Shown: positions 49,219 to 58,337 of the stretch, piece after piece | Layout of the letters: each line of letters begins with the position of its first letter | Numbering within the stretch: position 1 is the first letter of the stretch | Source of the DNA: Nocardioides sp. S-1144 | GTDB taxonomy: Bacteria > Actinomycetota > Actinomycetes > Propionibacteriales > Nocardioidaceae | Length of the DNA stretch: 64,000 nucleotides | Direction: 5' to 3' | NCBI RefSeq assembly: GCF_005954645.2 | Contig: NZ_CP040695.2 | Location: forward strand, 2,294,001-2,358,000 | Notes under the pieces: model-generated | The model's input: the letters and a program-made list of their open reading frames with translations, nothing else | Told to the model about the DNA's origin: nothing | Databases searched by the model: none | Made by a program: the position numbers and the translations under genes

Positions 49219-49737
49219 GTGGATGCCGACCTGGGTGCGACGCTTCTCCCCGTGGAAGCCGCGGTCGGGGACCCCGTCTACAGCGAGCGGCTGCACGTGC
49301 CGCTGCGCTGGTGGGTCCAGGCGACCATGTTCATCGCCACCCTCTGGCTGGCCCTCGTCGTCGCCGCGCCGGCCGTGGTGGCCTTCGGCGCCACCGCCGT
49401 GCTCCTGGGGGTGATGACCCTCGCGCTGCGCTCCTACGGTGCGCCGCAGGTCCTCGTGCACGCCGGGGTGCTCCGCGTCGGACGGGCCCACATCGAGGCC
49501 CGCCACCTGGGCGCGGCGGTCGCGCTGGACGCCGAGCAGACCCGTCGCACCGCCGGCGTCGAGGCCGACGCCCGGGCGTGGCTGGTGCTGCGCCCGTACC
49601 TGTCGCGAGCGGTCCGGATCCAGGTCACCGACCCGGCCGACCCGGTGCCCTACTGGCTGGTCTGCACCCGGCACCCCGAGGCCCTCGCGGACGCCGTCAA
49701 CGGGCTCGCTGGTCGGGCCGGCACCCGGCGACAGTAG
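49219..49737 (+). CDS. DUF3093 membrane protein
   Basis: 172 residues. Two membrane helices (about 30-50 and 52-68) after [19 protein letters not shown], then a cytosolic part with [33 protein letters not shown], typical of DUF3093 (Rv2698 homologue). Function unknown. GTG start seven bases after TACCCT (leaderless). Divergent from dut, so they share a 53-bp promoter region with back-to-back TANNNT boxes. Confidence 0.83.
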   Translation: MDADLGATLLPVEAAVGDPVYSERLHVPLRWWVQATMFIATLWLALVVAAPAVVAFGATAVLLGVMTLALRSYGAPQVLVHAGVLRVGRAHIEARHLGAAVALDAEQTRRTAGVEADARAWLVLRPYLSRAVRIQVTDPADPVPYWLVCTRHPEALADAVNGLAGRAGTRRQ

Positions 49738-49746
49738 GGTCGGGGC

Positions 49747-50064
49747 ATGGCAAAGAAGGGCGCTTCCGGCGCCAAGGACAGCTCGAAGGTCTGGTCGGTC
49801 TTCTCGTTGGTCGCAGCCCTCGGGGCCGCGACCGTCGCCAAGAAGGCCCTGAACAGCTCGTGGAAGGCCGCGACGAGTCGCCAGCCTCCCGAGAACCCGG
49901 CCGACCCCGACGTCGAGCTGCGCGAGGCCGTGGCCTGGGCGCTCGTCAGCGGCGCTTTCGTCGGCCTGGCTCGGATGCTGGCCCAGCGCCGGGCGGCGTC
50001 GTACTACCACCGCTCGACCGGCCACCTGCCGCCCGACCTGCGCAAGGACGGTCAGAAGGCCTGA
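49747..50064 (+). CDS. DUF4235 membrane protein
   Basis: 105 residues. Lys-rich start (MAKKGASGAKDSSK), one helix VWSVFSLVAALGAATVAKKAL and a second AVAWALVSGAFVGLARML, then RRAASYYHRSTGHLPPDL, matching DUF4235 small actinobacterial membrane proteins. ATG starts ten bases after DUF3093 stop and is preceded by GTCGGGG. It probably shares the DUF3093 transcript, which ends at the strong hairpin at 50129-50161. Confidence 0.75.
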   Translation: MAKKGASGAKDSSKVWSVFSLVAALGAATVAKKALNSSWKAATSRQPPENPADPDVELREAVAWALVSGAFVGLARMLAQRRAASYYHRSTGHLPPDLRKDGQKA

Positions 50065-50128
50065 CTGGTCCGACCGGTCCGCCGGTCCGCCGGTCCGGCC
50101 TGGGCTGACTGCGAGCCCTGGACGCACG

Positions 50129-50161
50129 AAGGCCGCTGCCCCGGGTTGGGGCAGCGGCCTT
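50129..50161. terminator. Strong intrinsic terminator after DUF4235
   Basis: AAGGCCGCTGCCCC (50129-50142) and GGGGCAGCGGCCTT (50148-50161) form a perfect 14-bp stem with loop GGGTT. Followed on the plus strand by GGTTGCGTCTTCGTT, moderately U-rich. It is the clearest textbook terminator in the window. Confidence 0.85.
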
Positions 50162-50187
50162 GGTTGCGTCTTCGTTGACCTCGCGAG

Positions 50188-50244
50188 GGTCTCGACACGC
50201 GGGCCGCGACCTCGTTCCTCGGTCGCGCCGCTTGCTCGACCACC
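50188..50244 (-). repeat. Dispersed intergenic repeat, copy 2
   Basis: On the minus strand it runs GGTGGTCGAGCAAGCGGCGCG, CGAGGAACGAGG, then GCGGCCCGCGTGTCGAGACC, aligning to 63190-63245 over the whole length. It separates DUF4235 from the convergent DUF4193 gene. Ends carry complementary GTCGAG/CTCGAC words. Confidence 0.75.
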
Positions 50245-50284
50245 ATCGACGTCGGTGCGCGCTCGCAAGCTCGCGCGCCCGTCG

Positions 50285-50575
50285 TCAGGCGCAGTCGCGG
50301 CAGATCATCTTCTTCTCGTCGGCCAGCTGGCTGCGGTGGTGCACGAGGAAGCAGCTCATGCAGGTGAACTCGTCCTCCTGCTTCGGCTTCACCTCGATGG
50401 CGAGCTCTTCGTTCGAGAGGTCCGCACCGGGCAGCTCGAACGACTCAGCGGCCTCGGTCTCGTCCTCGTCGACCTTGCCCGAGTTCTTGTCGTGGCGCCG
50501 AGCCTTGAGCTCCTCGATGCTCTCCTCGGACTGGTCTTCCTCGTTCTTGCGCGGTGCGTCGTAGTCGGTCGCCAT
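50285..50575 (-). CDS. DUF4193 family protein with zinc-ribbon-like C-terminus
   Basis: 96 residues. Acidic, low-complexity N-terminus (RKNEEDQSEESIEELKARR) and a C-terminal CMSC-x13-CRDC pattern (about residues 74-95), a zinc-ribbon layout typical of DUF4193 (Rv2699c homologue). A DNA- or RNAP-binding role is suspected for such small acidic ribbon proteins but unproven. A candidate promoter upstream on the minus strand has TTCCAC, 17 bp, CATGAT around 50640-50670, indicating a leader of about 60 bases. Notably lower GC than its neighbours. Confidence 0.85.
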   Translation of the reverse strand: MATDYDAPRKNEEDQSEESIEELKARRHDKNSGKVDEDETEAAESFELPGADLSNEELAIEVKPKQEDEFTCMSCFLVHHRSQLADEKKMICRDCA

Positions 50576-50715
50576 CGCGTCGCTCACTCCCCTCCAACAG
50601 TCGTGTCGCCCTCGGTGGGCTTCCCCCCTACCGGCGCGGCAGATCATGCACCATGTATCCAAACAGTGGAACACCGGTCCGGGGGACGTCGCGCTCAACG
50701 CCGCGCCCCGACGGG

Positions 50716-51549
50716 CTATTCCACCCAGAAACCCGCCTCACGGGTGAGGTCGGCGAGGTCGTCGAAGCCGTGTGACGGGGCGCACAGGAGCAGGTCGAGA
50801 CCGCCGGCGCCGCGCCTGATCTGCGTGCGTGCGCCGGCCGCGCGCGCGATCAGCCCGCCCGCGGCGTGGTCCCACAGGTTGACGCCCTCCTCGACGTAGC
50901 CGTCGAGCCTGCCCTCGGCCACGTGGCACAGGTCGAGGGCGCACGAGCCGAGCCGCCGGACGTCGCGCACGCGCGGCAGCAGGTGGACCAGCGCGGCGGC
51001 CTGCACCTCCCTGACCTCGCTGAGGTAGGAGAAGCCGGTGCCGATCAACCGCTGCGCCAGCGGGGCCGGGCCGCGGACGGCGATCGGGACGCCGTCGCGC
51101 AGGGCGATGGTCGCGCCGCCGGGACCGGGGCGGCCGACGTACTCGACCCGCTTGGCGACGTCGACCACGACGCCGGCCACGACGACGCCGTCGACCTCTG
51201 CGGCGATCGAGACGGCGTACTGCGGGATGCCGTAGAGGAAGTTCACGGTGCCGTCGATCGGGTCGACGACCCACCGCACGCCGGACGTGCCGGGCAGGTC
51301 GTCGCCCTCCTCCCCCAGCACCGCGTCGTCGGGACGTCGCTCGGCCAGGCGGGCGCGCACCAGCCGCTCGGTGGCCCGGTCGGCCTCGGTGACGACGTCG
51401 ATGTCGCTGGTCTTGGTGGCCGCGACGGCCACGCCACGGGCCGCGTGCTCACGCACGAGGTCCGCCGCCTCGCGGGCGACGTCGACGGCGACGTCGGCCA
51501 GGTGGTCGGCCAGGTGGTCGGCCAGGAGGTGGGGGTCGGTGCCGCTCAC
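50716..51549 (-). CDS. suhB: Inositol-1-monophosphatase family protein (SuhB-like)
   Basis: 277 residues. IMPase signatures: VLGEEG (metal-binding Glu), [15 protein letters not shown] (about 93-107) and [16 protein letters not shown] (about 222). Hydrolyses inositol monophosphate or related sugar phosphates; in actinobacteria it supports phosphatidylinositol synthesis. Homologue of Rv2701c in the same block. GTG start overlaps the ferrochelatase stop by four bases. N-terminus carries a short in-frame repeat ([12 protein letters not shown]). Confidence 0.92.
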   Translation of the reverse strand: MSGTDPHLLADHLADHLADVAVDVAREAADLVREHAARGVAVAATKTSDIDVVTEADRATERLVRARLAERRPDDAVLGEEGDDLPGTSGVRWVVDPIDGTVNFLYGIPQYAVSIAAEVDGVVVAGVVVDVAKRVEYVGRPGPGGATIALRDGVPIAVRGPAPLAQRLIGTGFSYLSEVREVQAAALVHLLPRVRDVRRLGSCALDLCHVAEGRLDGYVEEGVNLWDHAAGGLIARAAGARTQIRRGAGGLDLLLCAPSHGFDDLADLTREAGFWVE

Positions 51550-52676
51550 TCACCCACCCCGGTCAGGGCCGGGCGCGGGGCGCGGGCGTTCGCGCAGCAG
51601 CCGACGGGGCAGCGGTCCCACCGGGGACCGAGGGCACCGACCGCGGCCCGCGAGACCTCGAGGCCGCGCTCGACGGCCGACCGCTCCACGAGCAGGTCGC
51701 GCACGACCGCGACGAAGCGCGGGTCCTCGCCGGCGGTCGCGACGCGACGGAACGGCAGGCCGAGGCGCTCGGCGGTCTCCTTCGCCTCGGTGTCGAGGTC
51801 GTAGATGACCTCCATGTGGTCGGAGACGAAGCCGATCGGCACCACCGCGACGCCGGGCACACCGTCGGCGGCCAGTGCCTCGAGGTGGTCGTTCACGTCC
51901 GGCTCGAGCCACGGGACGTGGGGGGCGCCGGAGCGGGAGCAGAAGACGAGGTCGTGCTCGGGACGGGTGCCGCTCTGCTCGGCGACCGCGTCGACGACGA
52001 CCTGGGCGACGTCGAGGTGCTGGGCGACGTAGGCGCCGCCCCCGGCCTCGGGCGGGCCGCTGCTGTCGTTCATCGCGGTCGGGATCGAGTGGGTCACGAA
52101 CACCAGCCGGGCACCGTCCGGCAGCTCGGCCAGCGCGGCGAGGGTCGCCTCGACGACCGGCGCGACGAAGCCCGGGTGGTTGGCGTAGTGGCGCAGCTTG
52201 TCGAGCACCGGCGCCTGCACACCCTCGGGGACGGCGGCGACGGCGTCGTAGAGGTTCTCGCGGTACTGGCGGCAGCTCGACCACGACGAGTAGGCACTGG
52301 TCACGAAGCAGGCGGCCCGGCGGACGCCGTCGGCGGCCATCTGGGCGATCGTGTCGGTCAGGTAGGGGTCCCAGTTGCGGTTGCCCCAGTAGACCGGCAG
52401 GTCGATCCCGTGCTCGTCGAGGTCGGCCCGCAGCGCGGTGATGAAGCTGCGGTTCTGGTCGTTGATCGGCGAGCGGCCGCCGAAGAGGTAGTAGTGCTGG
52501 CCGACCTCCTCGAGACGCTCGCGCGGGATGCCGCGACCGCGGGTGACGTTCTCGAGGAACGGGACGACGTCGTCGGGGCCCTCGGGGCCCCCGAACGAGA
52601 CGAGCAGCAGGGCGTCGTACGGCGAGACGTCGGGGAGCTGGCCCTGGACGTCGTCGGGAGCCTGAGGATTGGTCAC
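51546..52676 (-). CDS. cpfC: Coproporphyrin/protoporphyrin ferrochelatase
   Basis: 376 residues. [22 protein letters not shown] at the N-terminus, catalytic His region [12 protein letters not shown] (about 195), [18 protein letters not shown] with the conserved Glu (about 290) and a C-terminal CPVGCC Cys trio (about 357-361) plus an internal Cys (SSCRQYREN), the [2Fe-2S] ligand set known for actinobacterial enzymes. In actinobacteria the metal is inserted into coproporphyrin III (CpfC/HemH). GTG start six bases after TACGAT. Coupled to suhB by a four-base overlap. Confidence 0.94.
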   Translation of the reverse strand: MTNPQAPDDVQGQLPDVSPYDALLLVSFGGPEGPDDVVPFLENVTRGRGIPRERLEEVGQHYYLFGGRSPINDQNRSFITALRADLDEHGIDLPVYWGNRNWDPYLTDTIAQMAADGVRRAACFVTSAYSSWSSCRQYRENLYDAVAAVPEGVQAPVLDKLRHYANHPGFVAPVVEATLAALAELPDGARLVFVTHSIPTAMNDSSGPPEAGGGAYVAQHLDVAQVVVDAVAEQSGTRPEHDLVFCSRSGAPHVPWLEPDVNDHLEALAADGVPGVAVVPIGFVSDHMEVIYDLDTEAKETAERLGLPFRRVATAGEDPRFVAVVRDLLVERSAVERGLEVSRAAVGALGPRWDRCPVGCCANARAPRPALTGVGE

Positions 52677-52708
52677 CTCGCCATCGTAGGGAGCAGCATG
52701 TCGTCGCC

Positions 52709-53911
52709 ATGTTGAGGACCTACGGACGCATCCTGAACCGACCCGGGACGGCGCTCTTCTCCGGCACCGGCCTGGTCGCCCGGCTCCCCATCTCGATGGT
52801 CGGCCTCGGCACGGTGCTCCTGGTCGAGGACGCCTCCGGCTCCTACGGGCTGGCCGGCGCCGTCTCGGCCGCCGGGCTCGTCGCGAACGCCGCCTTCGCG
52901 ATCCTCCAGGGCCGGCTCATCGACCGCTTCGGGCAGTCACGGGTGCTGCCGCTGGCGATCACCGTCTGGGGCGTGGCCCTCTCGCTGGCCGTGCTGTCGG
53001 TCGAGGCCGACTGGCCGATCTGGACGACGTTCGTGCTGGCGGCGGTCGCCGGCGCCAGCCTGCCCTCGGTCGGCTCCTGCGTGCGGGCCCGCTGGGCCCA
53101 CGTGCTCGACGACGACCGCGAGCGGGAGACGGCGTTCGCGCTGGAGGCGGTGGCCGACGAGACGGTCTACATCGCCGGGCCGATCATCGTCACGGTGCTG
53201 GCCACCGCGGTCGACCCGGTCGCCGGCCTCGCGACGGCGCTGGTCGCCGGACTGGCCGGCACCTACGGCTTCAGCGCCCAGCGCGGCACCGAGCCGCCGG
53301 CGAACCCGCGCCCCGACCACCACACCGCGCGGGCGCCGATGCCGTGGGGCACGGTCGTGTCGCTCTCGGTCGTCTCGCTCGCGCTCGGGAGCCTCTTCGG
53401 GTCCGCGGAGGTGACCACGGTCGCCTTCGCCGAGGAGCAGGGCGCCAAGGGCGTGGCCGGCGTGCTGCTGGCGCTGTGGGCGGCGGGCAGCCTGATCGCG
53501 GGCTTCCTCACCGGGGGCATCACCTGGCGCAGCGGCCTGCTGGTGCGCCTGCGCGTCGGGGCCGCGGCGATGGCGCTGGCCATGGTGCCGCTCGCCCTGA
53601 TCGACTCGCTGCTGCTCATGGGCGTGGTGCTGTTCGTGGCCGGCTTCGCGATCGCCCCGACCCTGATCGCCACGATGTCGCTGACCGAGCAGTCCGTGCC
53701 GCCCTCGCGGCTCACCGAGGGCATGGCGTTCGTGCAGACCGGCATCGTCTTCGGGGTCGCGCCGGGGGCCACCGTCGCGGGCGTCGTCATCGACGCCGCG
53801 GGGGCCTCGCCGGCCTACCTGGTGTCGGTGGCCGGCGGCGCGATCGGCCTGGCCGCGGCCCTGGCGACCCGGCCGGTCACGACCCGACGGGGTGTGCGGA
53901 CGCCGGCCTGA
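52709..53911 (+). CDS. MFS transporter
   Basis: 400 residues with about twelve hydrophobic segments. The loop [19 protein letters not shown] (about 70-88) is an MFS motif A variant, and [26 protein letters not shown] in the C-half is typical of the YfcJ/arabinose-type efflux subgroup. Substrate unknown. ATG start; divergent from the ferrochelatase gene with 32 bp between the start codons. The Fpg/Nei gene follows 18 bases after its stop. Confidence 0.85.
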   Translation: MLRTYGRILNRPGTALFSGTGLVARLPISMVGLGTVLLVEDASGSYGLAGAVSAAGLVANAAFAILQGRLIDRFGQSRVLPLAITVWGVALSLAVLSVEADWPIWTTFVLAAVAGASLPSVGSCVRARWAHVLDDDRERETAFALEAVADETVYIAGPIIVTVLATAVDPVAGLATALVAGLAGTYGFSAQRGTEPPANPRPDHHTARAPMPWGTVVSLSVVSLALGSLFGSAEVTTVAFAEEQGAKGVAGVLLALWAAGSLIAGFLTGGITWRSGLLVRLRVGAAAMALAMVPLALIDSLLLMGVVLFVAGFAIAPTLIATMSLTEQSVPPSRLTEGMAFVQTGIVFGVAPGATVAGVVIDAAGASPAYLVSVAGGAIGLAAALATRPVTTRRGVRTPA

Positions 53912-53929
53912 GCCGGTCACGATGGGGCG

Positions 53930-54730
53930 GTGCCCGAGCTGCCCGAGGTCGAGTCCGCGCGTGCCGCCATCGAGCGGGCCGCGCTGGGCCGCCGCGTCGT
54001 CGAGGTCGACGACGCCGACACCTACGTCTGCCGCCCCCACTCCCCCGGCGAGATCCGCGACGCCCTGGTCGGTCGCTCCCTGGGCGGCGCCCACCGGCGC
54101 GGCAAGACGCTGTGGTGCACGACGTCCGGCTCCGGCCCGCTGCTGGGCCTGCACCTGGGGATGGCCGGCCGGATCCTGGTCACCGGCCCGGACGGCGACG
54201 TCGTCGAGGGCGGCGACCCGGCGCGTCGGCACCGGCACGGCCTCAAGCCGGAGTGGGACCGCTTCACCCTCGTCTTCGAGGACGGCGCCAGCCTGCGCCT
54301 GTTCGACACCCGCCGGCTCGGCCGGGTGCGGCTCGACCCCGACCTCGACGCCCTCGGCCCGGACGCCGGCGAGGTCGGGGTGGCGGCCTTCCGCGAGCGG
54401 GTCGGTCGGGGCACGGCGCCGGTCAAGGCGCGGCTGCTCGACCAGTCCGTCATCGCCGGCGTCGGCAACCTGCTGGCCGACGAGACCCTCTGGCAGGCGC
54501 GCATCGACCCGCGGCGCCGCGTCTCCGAGCTCGACGACGACGACCTCACCGCCCTGCACCGGGCCCTGCGGCTGGCCACCAGGGCCGCCATCCGCGGCGG
54601 TGGCGTCCACACCGGCGAGGTGATCGGGCACCGTCGCGCCGGCGGGCTCTGTCCGCGCTGCGGCGCCCCCATGAGCCGGGGCACCGTCGGCGGGCGGACG
54701 ACGTGGTGGTGCTCGGAGGAACAGGGCTGA
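53930..54730 (+). CDS. DNA-formamidopyrimidine glycosylase family protein (Fpg/Nei) with altered zinc finger
   Basis: 266 residues. Catalytic N-terminus PELPEVESARAAIE (Pro nucleophile, Glu), essential Lys in HRRGKTLW (about 57), LHLGMAGR, H2TH region DQSVIAGVGNLLADETLW (about 168-185) and a C-terminal finger CPRC...GRTTWWCSEEQG (about 242-266). The finger keeps three Cys; the fourth expected Cys position is Glu. The damage-binding Arg (GRTTWW) is retained. Likely an AP-lyase/glycosylase for oxidised bases (Nei-like). GTG at 53930 fits the requirement for Pro at position 2. Confidence 0.88.
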   Translation: MPELPEVESARAAIERAALGRRVVEVDDADTYVCRPHSPGEIRDALVGRSLGGAHRRGKTLWCTTSGSGPLLGLHLGMAGRILVTGPDGDVVEGGDPARRHRHGLKPEWDRFTLVFEDGASLRLFDTRRLGRVRLDPDLDALGPDAGEVGVAAFRERVGRGTAPVKARLLDQSVIAGVGNLLADETLWQARIDPRRRVSELDDDDLTALHRALRLATRAAIRGGGVHTGEVIGHRRAGGLCPRCGAPMSRGTVGGRTTWWCSEEQG

Positions 54731-54775
54731 GCCCGGCTCCGAACCATTCCGGGGCGACGTAGCGTCTGGGTGGTC

Positions 54776-55327
54776 ATGAGACGACAGCAGCGGGACCGGG
54801 CGGAGTTCGCGGAGTTCGTGGCCGCCCGCTCGAGCGCCCTGCACCGCGCGGCGTACCTGATGGTGGGCGACGTGGGCCTCGCCCAGGACCTGGTGCAGGA
54901 GGCCCTGACCAAGACCTACGTCGCCTGGCCCCGGCTGCGCGACCCGCGCAACGCCGAGGCCTACACGCGGCGGGCGATCACCACCACCGCCATCTCGTGG
55001 TTCCGGCGCAAGGGCTGGAACAACGAGCGGGCCACCGAGCGGCTGCCCGAGGAACCGGTCGGCGACCACAGCGGCCAGGTCGACCAGCGCCACGTCCTCT
55101 GGTCGGCGCTGCAGGAGCTGCCCGTGCGCCAGCGCACCGCCATCGTGCTGCGCTACTACGAGGACCTCACCGAGGCCCAGACCGCGGCGGCGATGGACTG
55201 CGCCGTCGGCACCGTCAAGAGCCAGGTGTCGGCCGGCTTCGCCAAGCTGCGCGACCGGCTCGCCGAGCAGGTCGGCGACGACGCCGCCCGGACCTTCGAC
55301 CTCCAGACCCAGGCGGTGACCCGATGA
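54776..55327 (+). CDS. SigE-family ECF RNA polymerase sigma factor
   Basis: 183 residues. Region 2 (LHRAAYLMVGDVGLAQDLVQEALTKTYVAW, about 22-51, then AYTRRAITTTAISWFRR) and region 4 (LPVRQRTAIVLRYYEDLTEAQTAAAMDCAVGTVKSQVSAGFAKL, about 112-155), matching the SigE-type (actinobacterial, SCO-like) ECF subgroup. Upstream is CGAACC-N17-CGTC (54740-54766), close to an ECF promoter GGAAC-N16/17-GTT, suggesting autoregulation. Start ATG 54776 is preferred over the overlapping GTG at 54770. Coupled to the next membrane protein gene (ATGA overlap). Confidence 0.9.
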   Translation: MRRQQRDRAEFAEFVAARSSALHRAAYLMVGDVGLAQDLVQEALTKTYVAWPRLRDPRNAEAYTRRAITTTAISWFRRKGWNNERATERLPEEPVGDHSGQVDQRHVLWSALQELPVRQRTAIVLRYYEDLTEAQTAAAMDCAVGTVKSQVSAGFAKLRDRLAEQVGDDAARTFDLQTQAVTR

Positions 55328-56427
55328 CCCACGACCTGACCGACGTCCTGCACCAGCGCGCGGCGGCCGAGACCTTCCAGCGCCCCGACCTCGACGCGAT
55401 CATCGCCGTCGGCGACCGCCGGGTGCGCCGGCGGCGGCTGGGCGCCACCGCGGGCGTCGCCGCCCTCGCCGTCGCGCTCGGCGCCGGCCTGGCCACCCTG
55501 CCCACCGCCGAGGACGACGTCGCGCCGGCCCCGGCCGACCCGTTCCCGACGACGACGCGGGCGTTCGAGCCGGTGGCCACCGTCGGACCCCGGGTCTTCG
55601 TCGGCGACCGGATGATCCGGGTGACGGGCTGGGTCGACGACCTCGAACGGACCCAGGCGGGCTTCGTCTACCGCAGCGACGACGTGCTGCGCTCCTACGT
55701 CGACGGCACCGAGTCGGTCGTCGGCACCACGACCGGGTCGCTCGTCGGTGACGAGGACGGCTTCCTGGTCGCGTGGACCGACGAGGCCCGTGGCCAGGTC
55801 CTCGTGCTCGACCAGCGCACGGGTGGCACCCGGCGGCTCGACGTCCCGGACAGCGTGGGCACCGGCGCGGGCGTGGAGGCCGTGGACGGCGGCACCGTGT
55901 ACGTCACCGGGTCCGACGGCAGCGCCCGGGTCGACGTCGCCAGCGGCGATTCCGGCGACCTGGGCGACGTCGACCTGCTCGACGTCGAGAACGGCGTCCT
56001 GGCGGCGTGGAACGAGACCGGCACGGTCCTCGGGCCGGTCGGGGACTCCTCGCGCCGGGTCGAGATCGACGCCGGCGACCGCGGCGCGCTCTCGCCCGAC
56101 GGCCGGTGGTACGCCGCTGCCGACGTGTTCGAGCCCAGCCAGGAGTACCTCGGTGTCGGCGTGGTCGACACCACCACCGGCGGCGAGGTGCGCCTCGACG
56201 TCGAGGCGGAGCAGCGCGACCTCGTCGACGCGACCGGGTGGGTCGACGCCGACACCGTCACGGTCGCCGTCGTCCCCTGGAACGAGCACCGCGCGGGGGG
56301 CCGCCCCGAGCAGCTGTTCTCCTGCGACGTCCCGAGCGGCGCCTGCACGCTCGTCATCGCGGACCACGGCGCCCTCCCCGGCAACCGCGAGACGGGCAAG
56401 ACCTACCCCGGTGGCGGCTGGGACTGA
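55324..56427 (+). CDS. Single-pass membrane protein with extracytoplasmic beta-propeller-like domain, putative sigma partner
   Basis: 367 residues. Cytosolic N-terminus (about 1-38, AAETFQRPDLDAIIAVGDRRVRRRR), one membrane helix LGATAGVAALAVALGAGLATL (about 40-60), then an outer ~300-residue domain of repeated beta motifs (GFLVAWTDEARGQVLVLDQRTGGTRRLD) like a WD40/TolB-type propeller, two late Cys. Membrane partners of SigE-family ECF factors often act as sensors, and ATGA coupling supports anti-sigma function, but a zinc-binding anti-sigma motif (HxxxCxxC) is absent, so this remains inference. Confidence 0.75.
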   Translation: MTHDLTDVLHQRAAAETFQRPDLDAIIAVGDRRVRRRRLGATAGVAALAVALGAGLATLPTAEDDVAPAPADPFPTTTRAFEPVATVGPRVFVGDRMIRVTGWVDDLERTQAGFVYRSDDVLRSYVDGTESVVGTTTGSLVGDEDGFLVAWTDEARGQVLVLDQRTGGTRRLDVPDSVGTGAGVEAVDGGTVYVTGSDGSARVDVASGDSGDLGDVDLLDVENGVLAAWNETGTVLGPVGDSSRRVEIDAGDRGALSPDGRWYAAADVFEPSQEYLGVGVVDTTTGGEVRLDVEAEQRDLVDATGWVDADTVTVAVVPWNEHRAGGRPEQLFSCDVPSGACTLVIADHGALPGNRETGKTYPGGGWD

Positions 56428-56434
56428 GCCGCCG

Positions 56435-57055
56435 TCAGACGCTGGCGGGCCCCGAGGGCATCGGGGCCCGCCAGCCGCGCCAGATCGCCAGCAGCCGCCA
56501 GGTCAGGCACACCCCGGCCCCGGCGAACGCGACGGCGACGGGGGTCAGGTCCGCCCGCTCGCCGAGCACCGTGACGACGGCGCCCGCGAGGGCGGGGGTG
56601 GCGTAGAGGTCGCCGGTGAAGACGACCGGCACCCGCCCGACGAGGAGGTCGCGGAGCATGCCGCCCCCGATCGCGGTCACCATCCCCAGCAGCGCCGCCG
56701 GCACGGGCCCGAGGCCGTGGTCGAGGGCCTTCAGGGTGCCGGCGACGCAGAACAGCGACAGCCCGAAGGCGTCGAAGACCTCCACCTGCCGCTCGATCCG
56801 GCCCAGCGTGGCGTGGAAGACGAAGGTGAGCAGCCCGGCCGTCACCGGCACCAGCAGGTAGCGCCAGTCGGCCAGCGCGGCCGGCGGCGTGGCGCCGATG
56901 AGGACGTCGCGCAGGAACCCGCCACCGAGGCCCGTGGTGCCGGCCAGCACCAGCACGCCGAACACGTCGAGGTCCTTGCGGACCGCCACCAGGGCACCCG
57001 CGATCGCGAACACGAAGATGCCGACGAGGTCGAGCGTGATGAGGGTGCCGGCCAC
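56435..57055 (-). CDS. TRIC cation channel family protein (UPF0126)
   Basis: 206 residues with seven hydrophobic segments in two repeated halves. The family repeat GTTGLGGGFLRDVLIGATPP (about 38-57) and GMVTAIGGGMLRDLLVGRVPVVF (about 122-144) contains the Gly-Gly-Gly/RD motif that binds lipid or lines the ion path. Bacterial TRIC homologues form trimeric K+/Na+ channels. GTG start six bases after TACCCT (leaderless). The 3' end carries a terminator hairpin in its coding sequence. Confidence 0.9.
   Translation of the reverse strand: MAGTLITLDLVGIFVFAIAGALVAVRKDLDVFGVLVLAGTTGLGGGFLRDVLIGATPPAALADWRYLLVPVTAGLLTFVFHATLGRIERQVEVFDAFGLSLFCVAGTLKALDHGLGPVPAALLGMVTAIGGGMLRDLLVGRVPVVFTGDLYATPALAGAVVTVLGERADLTPVAVAFAGAGVCLTWRLLAIWRGWRAPMPSGPASV
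56442..56474. terminator. 14-bp perfect hairpin within the 3' coding end of the TRIC gene
   Basis: CTGGCGGGCCCCGA (56442-56455) and TCGGGGCCCGCCAG (56461-56474), loop GGGCA. It begins 14 bases after the sigma-operon stop and lies inside the last ~13 codons of the opposing TRIC gene, so one structure could terminate both convergent transcripts. Confidence 0.75.
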
Positions 57056-57141
57056 GGGCCCAGGGTAGGCCCGGCCGCCGCCACCGAGTCGGGCGCGCCG
57101 TCCCGGATGCCGTCCGGCGCTGGCGTAGGGTCAGCAGGAAG

Positions 57142-58254
57142 ATGACGACTGCCGGGCACGAGTACGAGAAGACAGCGCCTGCCGTGGAGCCCACGGCGGT
57201 CGAGACCCCCGCGCGCGGGCTCGCCCTGACGCTCGCCGGGGTCAGCAGCGACCAGGCCCGCCTGCTGCTCGCGGCCGACGACGGCGCCACGTTCACCCTC
57301 GACATCACGCCCAGCCTGCGTGCCGCCCTCCGCAGCGAGGGCACCCACCACAGCCACCCCACCCGACCCGGCCAGCCCGGTCAGGAGAAGAAGATGGACA
57401 GCGTCCTCCGGCCCCGCGACATCCAGGCCCGGATCCGGGCCGGCGAGACGCCCGAGGCGGTCGCCGAGGCGGCCCAGACCAGCGTCGACAAGATCATGTC
57501 CTTCGTGGCACCGGTCCTCGCCGAGCGCCAGCACGTCGCCGAGCGCGCCCAGCGCTCGAACGTGCGCCGTCCGGCCGGGGAGTCGGGCCACAGCCGCACC
57601 CTCGGCGACGCCGTCGCCGCCCACCTCCGCTCGCTCAACGTCGACCCCGACGTCGTCGCGTGGGACGCCTCGCGCCGCGAGGACGGCCGCTGGGCCGTCA
57701 CCGCCGGCATCGCGCTCCCCGTCCGCACCGGGACCGCCCACTTCGTCTTCGACGGCCCCGGCAACTACGTCGTCCTCGACGGCGAGGACGCCCGCTGGCT
57801 CATCGGCGAGGACGTCGTGGCGCCGGCTCCGGCCCGCGACGACCTGCGCTCGGTGCGCGAGCGCCGGATGTCCTCACCGCGCCACGACGAGGAGCTCCCG
57901 CTCGGCGACGACGCCATCGAGCTCGTCTCCGACAGCCCGCTCGAGGCCTTCCTCGACGAGTCGCCCGACTCCGACGACCCCGAGCTGCGCCACGAGGCCG
58001 AGGACGCCGCCGCCGACGAGCCCGACCCGGTCGTCGCGGCGCCGCCGGCGAGCACCCACGCACCGGTCGAGCAGCCGATGCTCGAGGAGCCCGTCGTCGA
58101 CGAGCCGGTCGCCGAGCAGCCCGTCGTCGACGAGCCCGTCGTCGAGGAGCCCGCCGTCGAGGAGCCGCGCACCCGCCGGTCGGTGCAGAAGAAGCGCGGC
58201 CGCGCGTCGGTCCCGAGCTGGGACGAGATCATGTTCGGCGGCGGCGACCAGTAG
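57142..58254 (+). CDS. sepH: Septation protein SepH
   Basis: 370 residues. N-terminal DUF3071 domain with an HTH-like stretch RPRDIQARIRAGETPEAVAEAAQTSVDKIMSFVAPV (about 90-125). Low-complexity acidic-Pro linker with E-P-V-V-D repeats, and a conserved C-terminal tail SVPSWDEIMFGG. This layout is that of SepH in Streptomyces venezuelae and mycobacteria, which binds FtsZ and promotes Z-ring assembly. ATG start with AGGAAG just before it. Order suhB-hemH-...-sepH resembles the Streptomyces SCO5855-5860 region. Confidence 0.9.
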   Translation: MTTAGHEYEKTAPAVEPTAVETPARGLALTLAGVSSDQARLLLAADDGATFTLDITPSLRAALRSEGTHHSHPTRPGQPGQEKKMDSVLRPRDIQARIRAGETPEAVAEAAQTSVDKIMSFVAPVLAERQHVAERAQRSNVRRPAGESGHSRTLGDAVAAHLRSLNVDPDVVAWDASRREDGRWAVTAGIALPVRTGTAHFVFDGPGNYVVLDGEDARWLIGEDVVAPAPARDDLRSVRERRMSSPRHDEELPLGDDAIELVSDSPLEAFLDESPDSDDPELRHEAEDAAADEPDPVVAAPPASTHAPVEQPMLEEPVVDEPVAEQPVVDEPVVEEPAVEEPRTRRSVQKKRGRASVPSWDEIMFGGGDQ

Positions 58255-58265
58255 GTCCCGGCGCC

Positions 58266-58289
58266 GGGCGGCCGTGACGGCGGCCGCCC
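58266..58289 (+). terminator. GC hairpin downstream of sepH
   Basis: GGGCGGCCG (58266-58274) pairs with CGGCCGCCC (58281-58289), loop TGACGG, followed by ACCTCTTCGGG. It lies in the 83-bp gap before the fatty acyl-CoA reductase gene and probably ends the sepH message. Confidence 0.6.
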
Positions 58290-58337
58290 ACCTCTTCGGG
58301 CCCCGCCGGCGGGGTGGTGCGGCAGTACGCTCCGCCC

